From a virus, in IMG/VR virus record IMGVR_UViG_3300047550_005000, positions 1 to 29,957 of that record: 29,957 nt of DNA; one strand, 5' to 3'. The notes under the pieces were generated by a model that was not told where the DNA came from, made no database searches, and saw only the letters and a list, made by a program, of their open reading frames with translations. Shown one piece after another: positions 5,982 through 13,800 of the stretch. The position numbers were made by a program, and so were the translations under genes. Numbering within the stretch: position 1 is the stretch's first letter; the number at the start of each line of letters is the position of its first letter.

Positions 5982-6505
5982 GCTTGATGGCCTAGCCAGC
6001 TGGGCATCACTTGGGGTTGGTTGTTGTAGTGACCGACCATGGCGTAGTCCAGACGAGGCCTATCTGTAAGGCGGACAAACACCATTTGGCCTATAGCGAG
6101 ACCGGGGTATATAGGAAGGTTGTGATAGGTAAGATTGTTCTTGAGTTCTAGGGTGAGCTTACTGCCGGACCAATGTGGATCGGCAAAGCCGGCATGGCTG
6201 TGCTCGTAGCCTTCTCGTGCTCGGCTGGACTTCAAGCAAAAAATGCCACAAACGTCGGCTGGCATATGGAAGATTTCCAACGTCTCTGCTAGAAGGAATT
6301 CTCTTGGAGCCATGAAGTAAGGATGCCTAGCTGTATGGTGGCTTATATCAAGGCGCTGCAGCTCAGCAGTGTGGCTTACTTCAACCATAAGCTCAGTGCC
6401 AAGACGAAGATCGATGCTTGCTGGATTCAGTAGAGCAGGATCAAAGGGCATGACAAGGCCCGAGGCCTCACAAAGCTGTTGAATTTCTTTGTCGCACAGA
6501 ATCAC
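5975..6505 (-). CDS. dcd: dCTP deaminase
   Basis: A 176-residue cytoplasmic trimeric enzyme that converts dCTP to dUTP. Conserved blocks are NPASIDLRLG (28-37), FLLAETLEIFHMPADV, LKSSRAREGYEHSHAGFADP (91-110) with the nucleotide-binding Ser/Arg residues, WSGSKLTLELKN with the catalytic glutamate at E120, and YPGLAIGQMVF. Length is close to bacterial Dcd. The LKSSxxR motif and catalytic Glu favour deaminase over a plain dUTPase, which would lack them. A bifunctional dCTP deaminase/dUTPase cannot be excluded, and no separate dUTPase is seen in the window. Translation probably begins at GTG. The gene lies at the tail of the late operon, separated from thyX and the kinase. Confidence 0.92.
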   Translation of the reverse strand: MILCDKEIQQLCEASGLVMPFDPALLNPASIDLRLGTELMVEVSHTAELQRLDISHHTARHPYFMAPREFLLAETLEIFHMPADVCGIFCLKSSRAREGYEHSHAGFADPHWSGSKLTLELKNNLTYHNLPIYPGLAIGQMVFVRLTDRPRLDYAMVGHYNNQPQVMPSWLGHQAA

Positions 6506-6525
6506 GAAGACGTTGCGAGGCGTAA

Positions 6526-6539
6526 TACAGTGTACTGTA
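6526..6539. promoter_or_regulatory. Palindrome TACAGT-GT-ACTGTA upstream of dcd, possible operator
   Basis: A perfect 6-bp inverted repeat around a 2-bp centre, about 20 bp upstream of the dcd GTG start and inside the 72-bp gap after the lysin gene. Its position suits an operator or a small RNA hairpin near the ribosome-binding region. It does not fit the cyanobacterial or E. coli LexA consensus well. No clear -35/-10 pair was found next to it. Confidence 0.3.
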
Positions 6540-6577
6540 AGCTACGTCGTTGTCTAGCTGCCTCGCTGCGTCGTTGC

Positions 6578-7297
6578 CTACGGCCTACAAATTAGGGCCC
6601 AGCCGCTGCCGTTGCCATCGGCTTCCCAACGGCGGAGCCAGCGTTGGCGGCTGTAAGCCACGGCTTTGCCTTTGGTGTGGTTGGCGTAGCCGCCGTTGAT
6701 CAGGTCGGCCTCGCCGTTGGGGTCGTTGTGGATGAAGGCATCTTTGGTGTAGCCGATCACGACGCTGTAGTGGCCGCCGCCGCTTGGATGGTTGTAGGGG
6801 CCGTGGTGGAGCCAGCCCACAGCAACGGGATGGCCAGCGTTGATCTCCTTCTCCAGTAGAGCGGGGCTGCCGTTGGTGATGAACTTGGCGTGGAGACCTA
6901 GGGAGTCAAGGGCCTTCAGCTGAGCGGCGGAGTTGGTGGTGTCGCCGAACTTGGCGCGGATGCGGTTGTACTCGTCGTCGTTGCGGACCTTGCCGTAGAA
7001 GCGGGCGATCATCGCGCAGCTGGAGCTGAAGCACTCGCGGTAGCCAGTGCCGCTGGTGTTGTCGAGCTGATACTCGTAAGGGACGGGGAGCGGGTTGGCG
7101 TGGTTCTGCAGAGGCGTGTCTGCCTGCTTACCGTCTTGGCTCCACGTGGCAAACCAGGGTCGATCGCGGCGCATCGCCACCTCGTAGCCGTGCAGCTTGA
7201 GATCCTCCTCGAGGTACTTGATCGCTGCGAGCTGATGAGGCAGGTTCCGGTTGTAGCGGAACAGTTGATCGAGCGAGATTGGGGAGGAGTTGACCAT
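6578..7297 (-). CDS. C39-like cysteine peptidase, probable endolysin
   Basis: A 239-residue protein without signal peptide. The second half has the papain-like C39 pattern: YRECFSSSCAM with C89 in the catalytic-Cys position (compare the usual CGPTSxAM), GGGHYSVVIGY with H176, and FIHNDPNGEADL with D192. The N-terminal 70 residues (LPHQLAAIKYLEEDLKLHGY, then WFATWSQDGK) resemble the start of cyanophage lysins I remember and may help bind the cell wall. Position after the tail genes and next to two small membrane-protein genes fits a lysis cassette. The enzyme would cleave peptide cross-bridges of host peptidoglycan. Peptidase fold is fairly sure; the lysin role is inferred. Confidence 0.78.
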   Translation of the reverse strand: MVNSSPISLDQLFRYNRNLPHQLAAIKYLEEDLKLHGYEVAMRRDRPWFATWSQDGKQADTPLQNHANPLPVPYEYQLDNTSGTGYRECFSSSCAMIARFYGKVRNDDEYNRIRAKFGDTTNSAAQLKALDSLGLHAKFITNGSPALLEKEINAGHPVAVGWLHHGPYNHPSGGGHYSVVIGYTKDAFIHNDPNGEADLINGGYANHTKGKAVAYSRQRWLRRWEADGNGSGWALICRP

Positions 7298-7337
7298 AAG
7301 CTTGTGGCGCAGTTTGGCTAAGTGGGTGAGGGGGTAA

Positions 7338-7398
7338 GGGGGCGAGGCTGCTTAGCGGCCAGGCTGCGTAGCGGTGAGGGGGCGGGGCTGCTTAGCGG
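7338..7398. repeat. 21-bp direct repeat pair with GCTTAGCGG core
   Basis: Copies at 7338-7358 and 7378-7398 differ at one base. Each ends in GGCTGCTTAGCGG, and a shorter degenerate copy (AGGCTGCGTAGCGG) lies between them. The block fills the gap between the lysin and the small membrane-protein genes. Its core belongs to the same sequence family as the 16-bp arrays. No hairpin terminator is evident. Confidence 0.7.
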
Positions 7399-7407
7399 TG
7401 CCGCTGC

Positions 7408-7662
7408 CTACTCGTGGCCTACTTGGGCCTCGAGGCGGCTTACCCGTTGCTCCAACCCACTTAGGCGGCCAAAGGTCTCGGCACGGTCGGATTTCAGGTC
7501 GACGTGGAGTTGCTCCAGTCGAGCGCTGACGGATTCGACGGCGAGGGTGAGGCGGATGACGGCTTCGCGGCCTTCTGTTGCTCGCTTAGTGGCACCCGAG
7601 ACGCCAAGGCCAGCAAAGGTGAGCACAGCGCCAACCACGGCTGCGGCGATCTCGGGTCCCAT
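7408..7662 (-). CDS. Small membrane protein with C-terminal coiled coil, holin candidate
   Basis: An 84-residue protein. The N-terminus (residues 1-25, MGPEIAAAVVGAVLTFAGLG) is one hydrophobic span without a cleavage site. The remainder is a charged helix with heptad-like leucines/valines (LEQLHVDLKSDRAETFGRLS, LEQRVSRLEAQ) that would lie on one side of the membrane. This N-in or N-out bitopic layout is found in some holin-like, antiholin or XhlA-like lysis proteins. It is the gene immediately upstream of the lysin in transcription order and 1 bp after another small membrane protein. The role in lysis is inferred from context only. Confidence 0.65.
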   Translation of the reverse strand: MGPEIAAAVVGAVLTFAGLGVSGATKRATEGREAVIRLTLAVESVSARLEQLHVDLKSDRAETFGRLSGLEQRVSRLEAQVGHE

Positions 7663-7663
7663 G

Positions 7664-7813
7664 TCACTTACGCGGCTTGAAGGTGGCGATGGTGCGGATC
7701 ACCGAGAAGATCAGCTGAAGCCAGCCATTGGCGCGGACGCCTGGCAGCATGCTGAGCACCTCAGACCCCGCCAGTAGGCTGATCGCCACGGCGACGACTT
7801 GCTCCTGTGACAT
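7664..7813 (-). CDS. Very small membrane protein, second holin candidate
   Basis: A 49-residue protein from ATG at 7813 (MSQEQVVAVAISLLAGSE). The frame is open to a GTG at 7879, which would add 22 residues and overlap the previous gene, but I prefer the shorter form because remembered cyanophage homologues start MSxEQ and are about 50 residues long. Two hydrophobic segments (VVAVAISLLAGSEVLSMLPG and WLQLIFSVIRTIATF) flank a GVRAN turn, and the end is basic (KPRK). Two short spans with a basic tail are holin-like. Function inferred from size, topology and proximity to the lysin. Confidence 0.62.
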   Translation of the reverse strand: MSQEQVVAVAISLLAGSEVLSMLPGVRANGWLQLIFSVIRTIATFKPRK

Positions 7814-7865
7814 CGACTTAGCTAAGTGGGTGTGGTAGAAGTCTAGGCTGCGAGGCGGTATCGCC

Positions 7866-8279
7866 CTAGGCCGCGTCACTAGGTGGCGCGGCCTCGTCTT
7901 CGCTAGGCGGCGCGGCTTCGTCCTGCTCGGCTGACATGGCCTCTTCCATGCTTAGCGGCGTAGCAGTCCAGGGGAGGCCGCTGCCCCGGGTTGGGTTGAT
8001 CTGCTCGGCGATCTGTGCTTCGAGGGCCGAGGCATAGGCGGCCACCTGCTCGGCACCCATAAGCGGCAGAAGCCACTGGTTGATCACCTCGGCCTCGGTG
8101 AGTTCGTCGAAGGGGGTGAAGGCGTCGGGATCGGGAGCAGGGAGGCCGATGCTGCCGTAGGCGCCAGCAGTGTGACCGGCGTCGTCGCTTAGGGAAACGG
8201 TCCAGTGGAGGGTGGTCACCGTACCGTCGGGCAGGGTGCGGTCCATGTTGGCGATGTGCCAAGTAGGCGTGGAAGTCAT
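7866..8279 (-). CDS. DUF7936-like protein downstream of the tail fibre
   Basis: A 137-residue protein: WHIANMDRTLPDGTVTTLHW at the start, GAYGSIGLPAPDP, then FDELTEAEVINQWLLPLMG and LEAQIAEQINP...GLPW. This is the pattern of a small family very common in cyanophages, usually beside tail fibre or structural genes. No activity is established, and a structural or chaperone role is only a guess. The last 20 residues are a low-complexity tail with two copies of DEAAPPS, encoded by a short tandem repeat containing CTAGGCGGCGCGGC. A 47-bp gap separates it from the tail fibre stop. Confidence 0.8.
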   Translation of the reverse strand: MTSTPTWHIANMDRTLPDGTVTTLHWTVSLSDDAGHTAGAYGSIGLPAPDPDAFTPFDELTEAEVINQWLLPLMGAEQVAAYASALEAQIAEQINPTRGSGLPWTATPLSMEEAMSAEQDEAAPPSEDEAAPPSDAA

Positions 8280-8326
8280 AGGTGGAGAAGGGGTAAGGGG
8301 ATGAGGCAGCGAGGATGTGGTGGGGC

Positions 8327-10846
8327 TTATGCCCAGCTGCCTATAGAAGTGTTGGAACCTGAGGCCCCTAGAGGCCAGATGCTGAAGTAAGAACCTGCGT
8401 TTGTTGTAAACAAGTTACCAGGAGCAACGTCAAAGGAGTATTGAGGAATAAATGTACCTGCTGCGTTAATACTTACTGAGCCTTTGATAAAGTATATAAC
8501 GCTTACTGCACTTATTAGAGTACCAGATACAACAGATGCTCCGGCCGAGGTTGCTATAAAACTAGCTGGTGCAGCATCGTACGTCGAAAGAGGTGGAAGG
8601 ACTGATGTTGGTCCTGGGCCAACGCCAGAATACATAATATTGTTAATTGTGGCTGTTCCGCCGAATAAGAAGTTCATTGTAGGAGAACCAGACGCAGAAC
8701 TACACTGAAGCCAGTAAAGTGCCTCAAACTCGTAAACAGTAGAGGCTACAAGACTTACACCTACACCAAAGACGGATTGAGCTGCAGCTTGGTTTGCTCC
8801 GTTACGATTACTATTTAGGCGGAAATACTGCTTCGATGGGTAAATACCACTGCTTAGGCCGTTGACGGTGCCGGTTAGGTAGCCTTGGTTGTTGATGCGG
8901 GCCCGCTCCGTCGGACTGGCGGCGCCGTCGGGGGTGGTGCTGAAGACCAGGCGGCCGGGGTAGTCGCCAGCTCCAGTGGTTGCATCAACCTCACCTTGTA
9001 TCTGAGCAAATACGTTTCCGTTGCTAGCTTGATCCGTGAAACGTAGAAAACCAAGTTGTGTGTCGGCAGATAAGGGCGTAGTAGCTGAGCCGTTGTATGC
9101 AACCTGCAAAACTCCGGTGGCGCTACCGTTTGATGCTCCTTGAACAATAATTCTTCCTACGCTACCAGAACCGCTCGTCGTCCCCACCAACAGCCTGCCG
9201 GAGGAGTCGATGCGGGCGCGTTCGGTACCGCTTACACCGAACAAGATGCCATCTGTACCGTGCAATATGGCAGAGCTGCCCGCGGAGGTAAGAGTCACAT
9301 TCCCAGCAGCGCTAAAATAGGCTGCTGTTCCACTATCCGCTGCATTGTGGACACTAAACCCAACTTGATTTTTACCTTGAAAATTGAAACCCCCAAAGTC
9401 ACTTGTAGTGCCAACGAGTAGCGCAGGGGTAGTAGTACCCAAAAGCGTCATCGCCTGGGTGAAGGTGATGGCGGATCCGGCGGTGCCGGAGCCTGCTATG
9501 TGCCAAGCGTGGGTGCCGTTGCCGCCGCCGCAATCGTATCGCGTAGCATAACCAGCATTTGCATACTTATAACCAGAATTGTAATAACCATTGGAAAGCA
9601 AAGACGTTGCGTTGATTCCAATGCCCCACAAAACATTTCCGGTAGAAGTTCCAATTTCTAGTGCTTTTCCAAGATTCCAGTTAGCACTCGGCGTCACCCC
9701 CAGGCCGAGGTTGCCGGAGGCGTCGAGGCGCATTTTTTCGCCACCAGCAGTATCAAAACGCAAAATACGATTACTATTATCACCAAAACTAATCCCAACG
9801 TCATAGGCGCCAGAGCTATTGCTGTGATAAATTCCTAGATCGCCGCCGCCGACAAGGTTGATAACGCCATTATTTGCGGCCCCAAAATCAACTTTAATTC
9901 CTGCATTTCCCGCAGAAGTGTACCCAGAAGCGGAACCAAGACCTTGGACTTCTAACTTTGAGCCGGGGTTAGCGATTCCAATCCCTACCAGCCCTCCCGA
10001 AGTAATGCTGAGTCTATGTGCGCTGGCGTTGTTATCCCAAATACTCAGCCCGCCGGTGGTCCCAACGCCTATTGAGTATTTGCGGGTTGTAAAACCTGCG
10101 TCATTCTGATTGATTGTGATACATGGCAGCGTTCCCGCAACCTCTAACTGCCGGCCGTATCCAGCAGTATTACTAACGCTAGAAGTCCCCAGACCGACAT
10201 TTCCTGCTGACGTAAGCACCAAGCTGTCAACCGGCGCCGAGCCTGAGAAGCTGACGGCCTGGGTGGAGCCTGCGGTGCCGGCACCTTTGATGTTGACGTC
10301 GCCAGTGCTGGTGATGCGGAGGCGTTCTGTGCCCGCAGTTTCAACAGCAAAATTACTGGAAGCATCAACAGAAACTTTGCCTTTTTCTGCTCCACCACTT
10401 CCAAAACGTATAATACCCGCACCTGATGATGGGTAAACACGCAGTTCACCTGCTACATCAAGCGCAGAACCAGGAGAAGCCTGGCCAATTCCAACAAGTC
10501 CACCAGACGTCACAAACACCCGCCCCGTCCCACCCGTGCTGATGGCCACCTGACCAGCGCCAGGAGAGTAGAGGCCTGCATCGGCAGTGGTGCCGAAGTA
10601 GATGGATGGCGTTCCCTGTGCCCCCATCGGCACACTGAACGCCGTGCTTAGGGCGTTCCAGTTCGTGCCGTCGTACTTCTCCCAGCGCTTGTTGGCGGAG
10701 TTCCAACGGATCGCGTTGGTGGGGATGTTGGTGGGGGAGGTGGTGGCGGGGTCTAGGCCGAGCGCCAGGTCGACGTCACGGTTTTTGACCTCGTTGACGA
10801 AGTCGGTGTAGAGGCTGGTGAGCGTCGGGTTGGACCAGTTGGCCAC
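8327..10846 (-). CDS. Tail fibre / receptor-binding protein
   Basis: An 839-residue fibre read from GTG, 3 bp after the J-like gene. The N-terminal ~80 residues (MANWSNPTLTSLYTDFVNEV, then NAIRWNSANKRWEKYDGTNW) look like the tail-attachment end. The shaft repeats two motifs many times: GGLVGIGxAxPGSxLxV and GTERxRIxSxGxV, as in trimeric beta-helical fibres with bacteriophage and cyanobacterial homologues. The C-terminal ~170 residues (from YPSKQYFRLNSN) are a non-repetitive, probably jelly-roll-like tip that would bind the host surface. No S74 intramolecular chaperone is visible at the end. The tip-coding part (8390-8830) is more AT-rich than the shaft, suggesting exchange. Specific receptor unknown. 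Confidence 0.86.
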   Translation of the reverse strand: MANWSNPTLTSLYTDFVNEVKNRDVDLALGLDPATTSPTNIPTNAIRWNSANKRWEKYDGTNWNALSTAFSVPMGAQGTPSIYFGTTADAGLYSPGAGQVAISTGGTGRVFVTSGGLVGIGQASPGSALDVAGELRVYPSSGAGIIRFGSGGAEKGKVSVDASSNFAVETAGTERLRITSTGDVNIKGAGTAGSTQAVSFSGSAPVDSLVLTSAGNVGLGTSSVSNTAGYGRQLEVAGTLPCITINQNDAGFTTRKYSIGVGTTGGLSIWDNNASAHRLSITSGGLVGIGIANPGSKLEVQGLGSASGYTSAGNAGIKVDFGAANNGVINLVGGGDLGIYHSNSSGAYDVGISFGDNSNRILRFDTAGGEKMRLDASGNLGLGVTPSANWNLGKALEIGTSTGNVLWGIGINATSLLSNGYYNSGYKYANAGYATRYDCGGGNGTHAWHIAGSGTAGSAITFTQAMTLLGTTTPALLVGTTSDFGGFNFQGKNQVGFSVHNAADSGTAAYFSAAGNVTLTSAGSSAILHGTDGILFGVSGTERARIDSSGRLLVGTTSGSGSVGRIIVQGASNGSATGVLQVAYNGSATTPLSADTQLGFLRFTDQASNGNVFAQIQGEVDATTGAGDYPGRLVFSTTPDGAASPTERARINNQGYLTGTVNGLSSGIYPSKQYFRLNSNRNGANQAAAQSVFGVGVSLVASTVYEFEALYWLQCSSASGSPTMNFLFGGTATINNIMYSGVGPGPTSVLPPLSTYDAAPASFIATSAGASVVSGTLISAVSVIYFIKGSVSINAAGTFIPQYSFDVAPGNLFTTNAGSYFSIWPLGASGSNTSIGSWA

Positions 10847-10849
10847 GGC

Positions 10850-13800
10850 TTAGGTTCCTCGTGCGGTCCAGCTAAACGGGCCGCTCACCCGGTTACCCGA
10901 GAGGTCGAACAGCAGCACCTTGAAGCTGGTGGGGTTGGGGGCGTCTACAAAATCATAGATGGCAATACGCGGAGTTGTTCCAGAGGGGGTAACGCTGAGG
11001 CCCTCGACATCCACAAACGGAACCGTGAAGTTGACGACAGTTCCACCGCTGTCGGTAGAGACAGCATTACCGGTGCCGGCGTCGTTACGAATCTTCACGT
11101 CTAGGCGGACGTTCAGGCTGTCGACGCGGAGGAGGTCATCGCCCCCGCTGGATGCGAAGTCGTACTGGACCTGTAGGTAGCGGAACGAGGCAGCGAAGAC
11201 CTGGTTTAGGCCAGCGTAATTTGTCCACTTGGTCCAGTTGACGTTCCCGCTGGTTGTGGTGCTTGTTGTGCTAGTTACGGTGAAACTGCCAGATGCAGCT
11301 GTGGCTACGACATAGGTTGCCGTTGTAGCTGTGCCAGATGTGAAGGACAGGTAGACGTAGTCGCCCATGGATAGGCCGTGAGCAGCGGAGGTGACGGTGA
11401 TTGTGGTGCCGGTTTGGGAGTAGGTGGCTGCGGTACTTGTGGTGCCACGAGTGCGTAAGGCTGGAGTGATTGAGGTTGCGCCAGCAACTGTTGTAGTGCT
11501 TAGAGTTGATGTTACTTTTGTGTTTGTGATTGTTGTGCCGTAGTCAATCTCCTCGACGTAGCTTGCGCTGTTTGTCGAGGGCATGGCGTAATAAGGGAAG
11601 CCAGCGGTGATTTGGGCTTGTGGTGTAGTCCAACTACGAGAAGTGAAGTGTGATTGCCACGTTTCTGTGGTATTGACTGGAACGATGAGCTTACCGTCAG
11701 AGGCGTAGGCGCTTGTTTTTGTGCCGGTGAAGGTGCTGTTGTAATCCGACTTAAGGATGTAGTCGGGGGGTTGGTTTACTTCGGCGCTGACGCTGGATGG
11801 CGTGCCGTAATTGCCAGCAGTGTCTACACCGGCGAGCCAGTAAGTGTAGGTGCCGGCTACAGTTTCAAAAACGGTGGTGAAGAGGCCCTGCTTGGTACCG
11901 ATCGAGGTTGCGGTTTCCCAGGTAGCGCCACGTTTGACTTCGTAGTAGACGATCGGTAGAGAGGTGGTGACGTCGTTCCAGCGGAGCAGAACGTTGTTGT
12001 CGATTACCTGCTGGGTGATGGATGGGGTACCCGGGGCTGTGATGGTGACTTGTACGGAACTTTGCGTGCCGGCATTGCCCCTGGAGTCGATCGGCTGAAT
12101 CCAGAAGCGGCGGCTACCAACCCAAGTCACCTTGATCTTGTAGGTGGTGCTTTGTGTTTCTGCAATGGGGGTAGCAGCTGGATCGAACGTCTCGCTTTGA
12201 AAGATCTTGTAGGTAGCGATGTCAAGACTGCCTACGGTGGGAGTCCAGGAGAGCTCGACTTGTTCGCCTTTGAAGGCGCTGTTGGTCTGGGCAATACTCG
12301 GCAGAACGAGTGTGGTAGTTACAGATCCAAGAGCCCCAAGCTCTTCGTTGCTACCCACTGCACGGACGCGGAATATCTTCTCGCCTGTCCAGGTCGGGGC
12401 AATACTGAAGGTTGTGGTTTTGGAAGTGTCGACTAGGACGTCGGAACCGGCGTTGACTTGGTAGATCTTGTAGTCAGTGGTTGGGACTGAGCCAGCGACG
12501 GCATTCCAGGTGAGGGTGAGGAGGTTGTTGGCGAAGGTGGAGGCGACTGTTGGAGCAGTGGCTGCGACAGTGGTAAGGGTGACTGTGCCGGCGGTGCCGA
12601 GGTTTCCAGCTGTGTCTGTTGGACGGACCCAGAAAACACGAGCACCGCTCCAGCTGACTGGAGTTGCAAAAGTGGTGGCGTTTACTTTGCCGAGGGATAC
12701 GCCAGCATCGAATGAAGCGCCGTAACGCACTTCGTAGAAGGCTATGGGTAAAGACGCGCTTACAGCAGGCCAAGTAAGCACACCTTGGGTTCCGTTGAAA
12801 GTGGCTGTTATGGATGGGGTAGCGGGGGTCGTAACAGTTACGGTTACGGATCCGGTTGTACCGACGTTTCCGTTGATGTCGACAGCCCGAACTCCATAGG
12901 TTTTGTTGCCTTGCCAGTCAACGGTCTTGGTGTACTTTGTTGTTTGTGCTGTTGCAATGACCGTCGCACCATCGAGGATTTCGTAGGTGCGTGTGGGTAG
13001 TGTTCCTACTATGGCATTCCATGCCAGTAGAACGTTCTGCCCTTCAAAAGTTGAGGTGACGGTTGGCGCCGCAGCAGCAACGATGCTTACGTCCTTGTAG
13101 ATCGAGGTACTTTGGTTGCCGGCGGTGTCGAAAGCGGTGACCCAGAAGCGACGATCGCCAAGCCAAGAGCCTACGACCGAGTAGGTGAGGCTGGAGACCT
13201 TGTCTAAGATTGCGGCGCTGGCATATGTAGGGCCATAGCGAAGTTCGTAATAGCGAATCGGAAGGTTACCGGGCGTGGATGTCCAGATGAGCGTGATGAC
13301 TGTGTCATCGACGGATTGGTTGATCGTCGCACCCACAGAGGGCACTGTTGGACTAACAACGATCGAACCTTCTGCGCCAAAGTTCCCATTAGCGTCGACG
13401 GCGCGAACAGTGAAAGTTTTAGAGCCCGTCCAGTCGACGTTTTTGGTGTACGTGGTGGTTTGGCTGGTGGCGATGACGGTGGCGCCATCCAGGATTTGAT
13501 AGGCGCGTGTTTTTGTGGTGCCGTTGACGGCGTCCCACTTCAAGATGACGTTGGGGCCGTCGAAGGTGGCGCTGCGGTTAGGCGGTGCAGCGGCTTGGAT
13601 GACCGTGATGGTGGTAGAACCTAGGCTACTTTGGTTGCCCGCAATATCTACTGCTTTGACGCTATAGCTACGTGCACCGCTCCAGGTAATCGGAAGGCTG
13701 AAACTTGTTGTTTTAACTTCTGCCAGGGTGGTTCCGCTGTAGATAATCGCGTAATAGGCAATGGCGTAACTAGCTGTAGAAGCGCTCCAGGTAATGGTGG

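Noticed and set aside
6526-6539. LexA/SOS box
   Set aside because: The half-sites are in the order ACAG...CTGT, not CTGT...ACAG, and do not fit the cyanobacterial AGTAC-type consensus.
7322-7777. Plus-strand open frame of 151 codons
   Set aside because: Antisense to the small membrane-protein genes and through the repeat block; Arg/Ser/Ala-rich shadow sequence.
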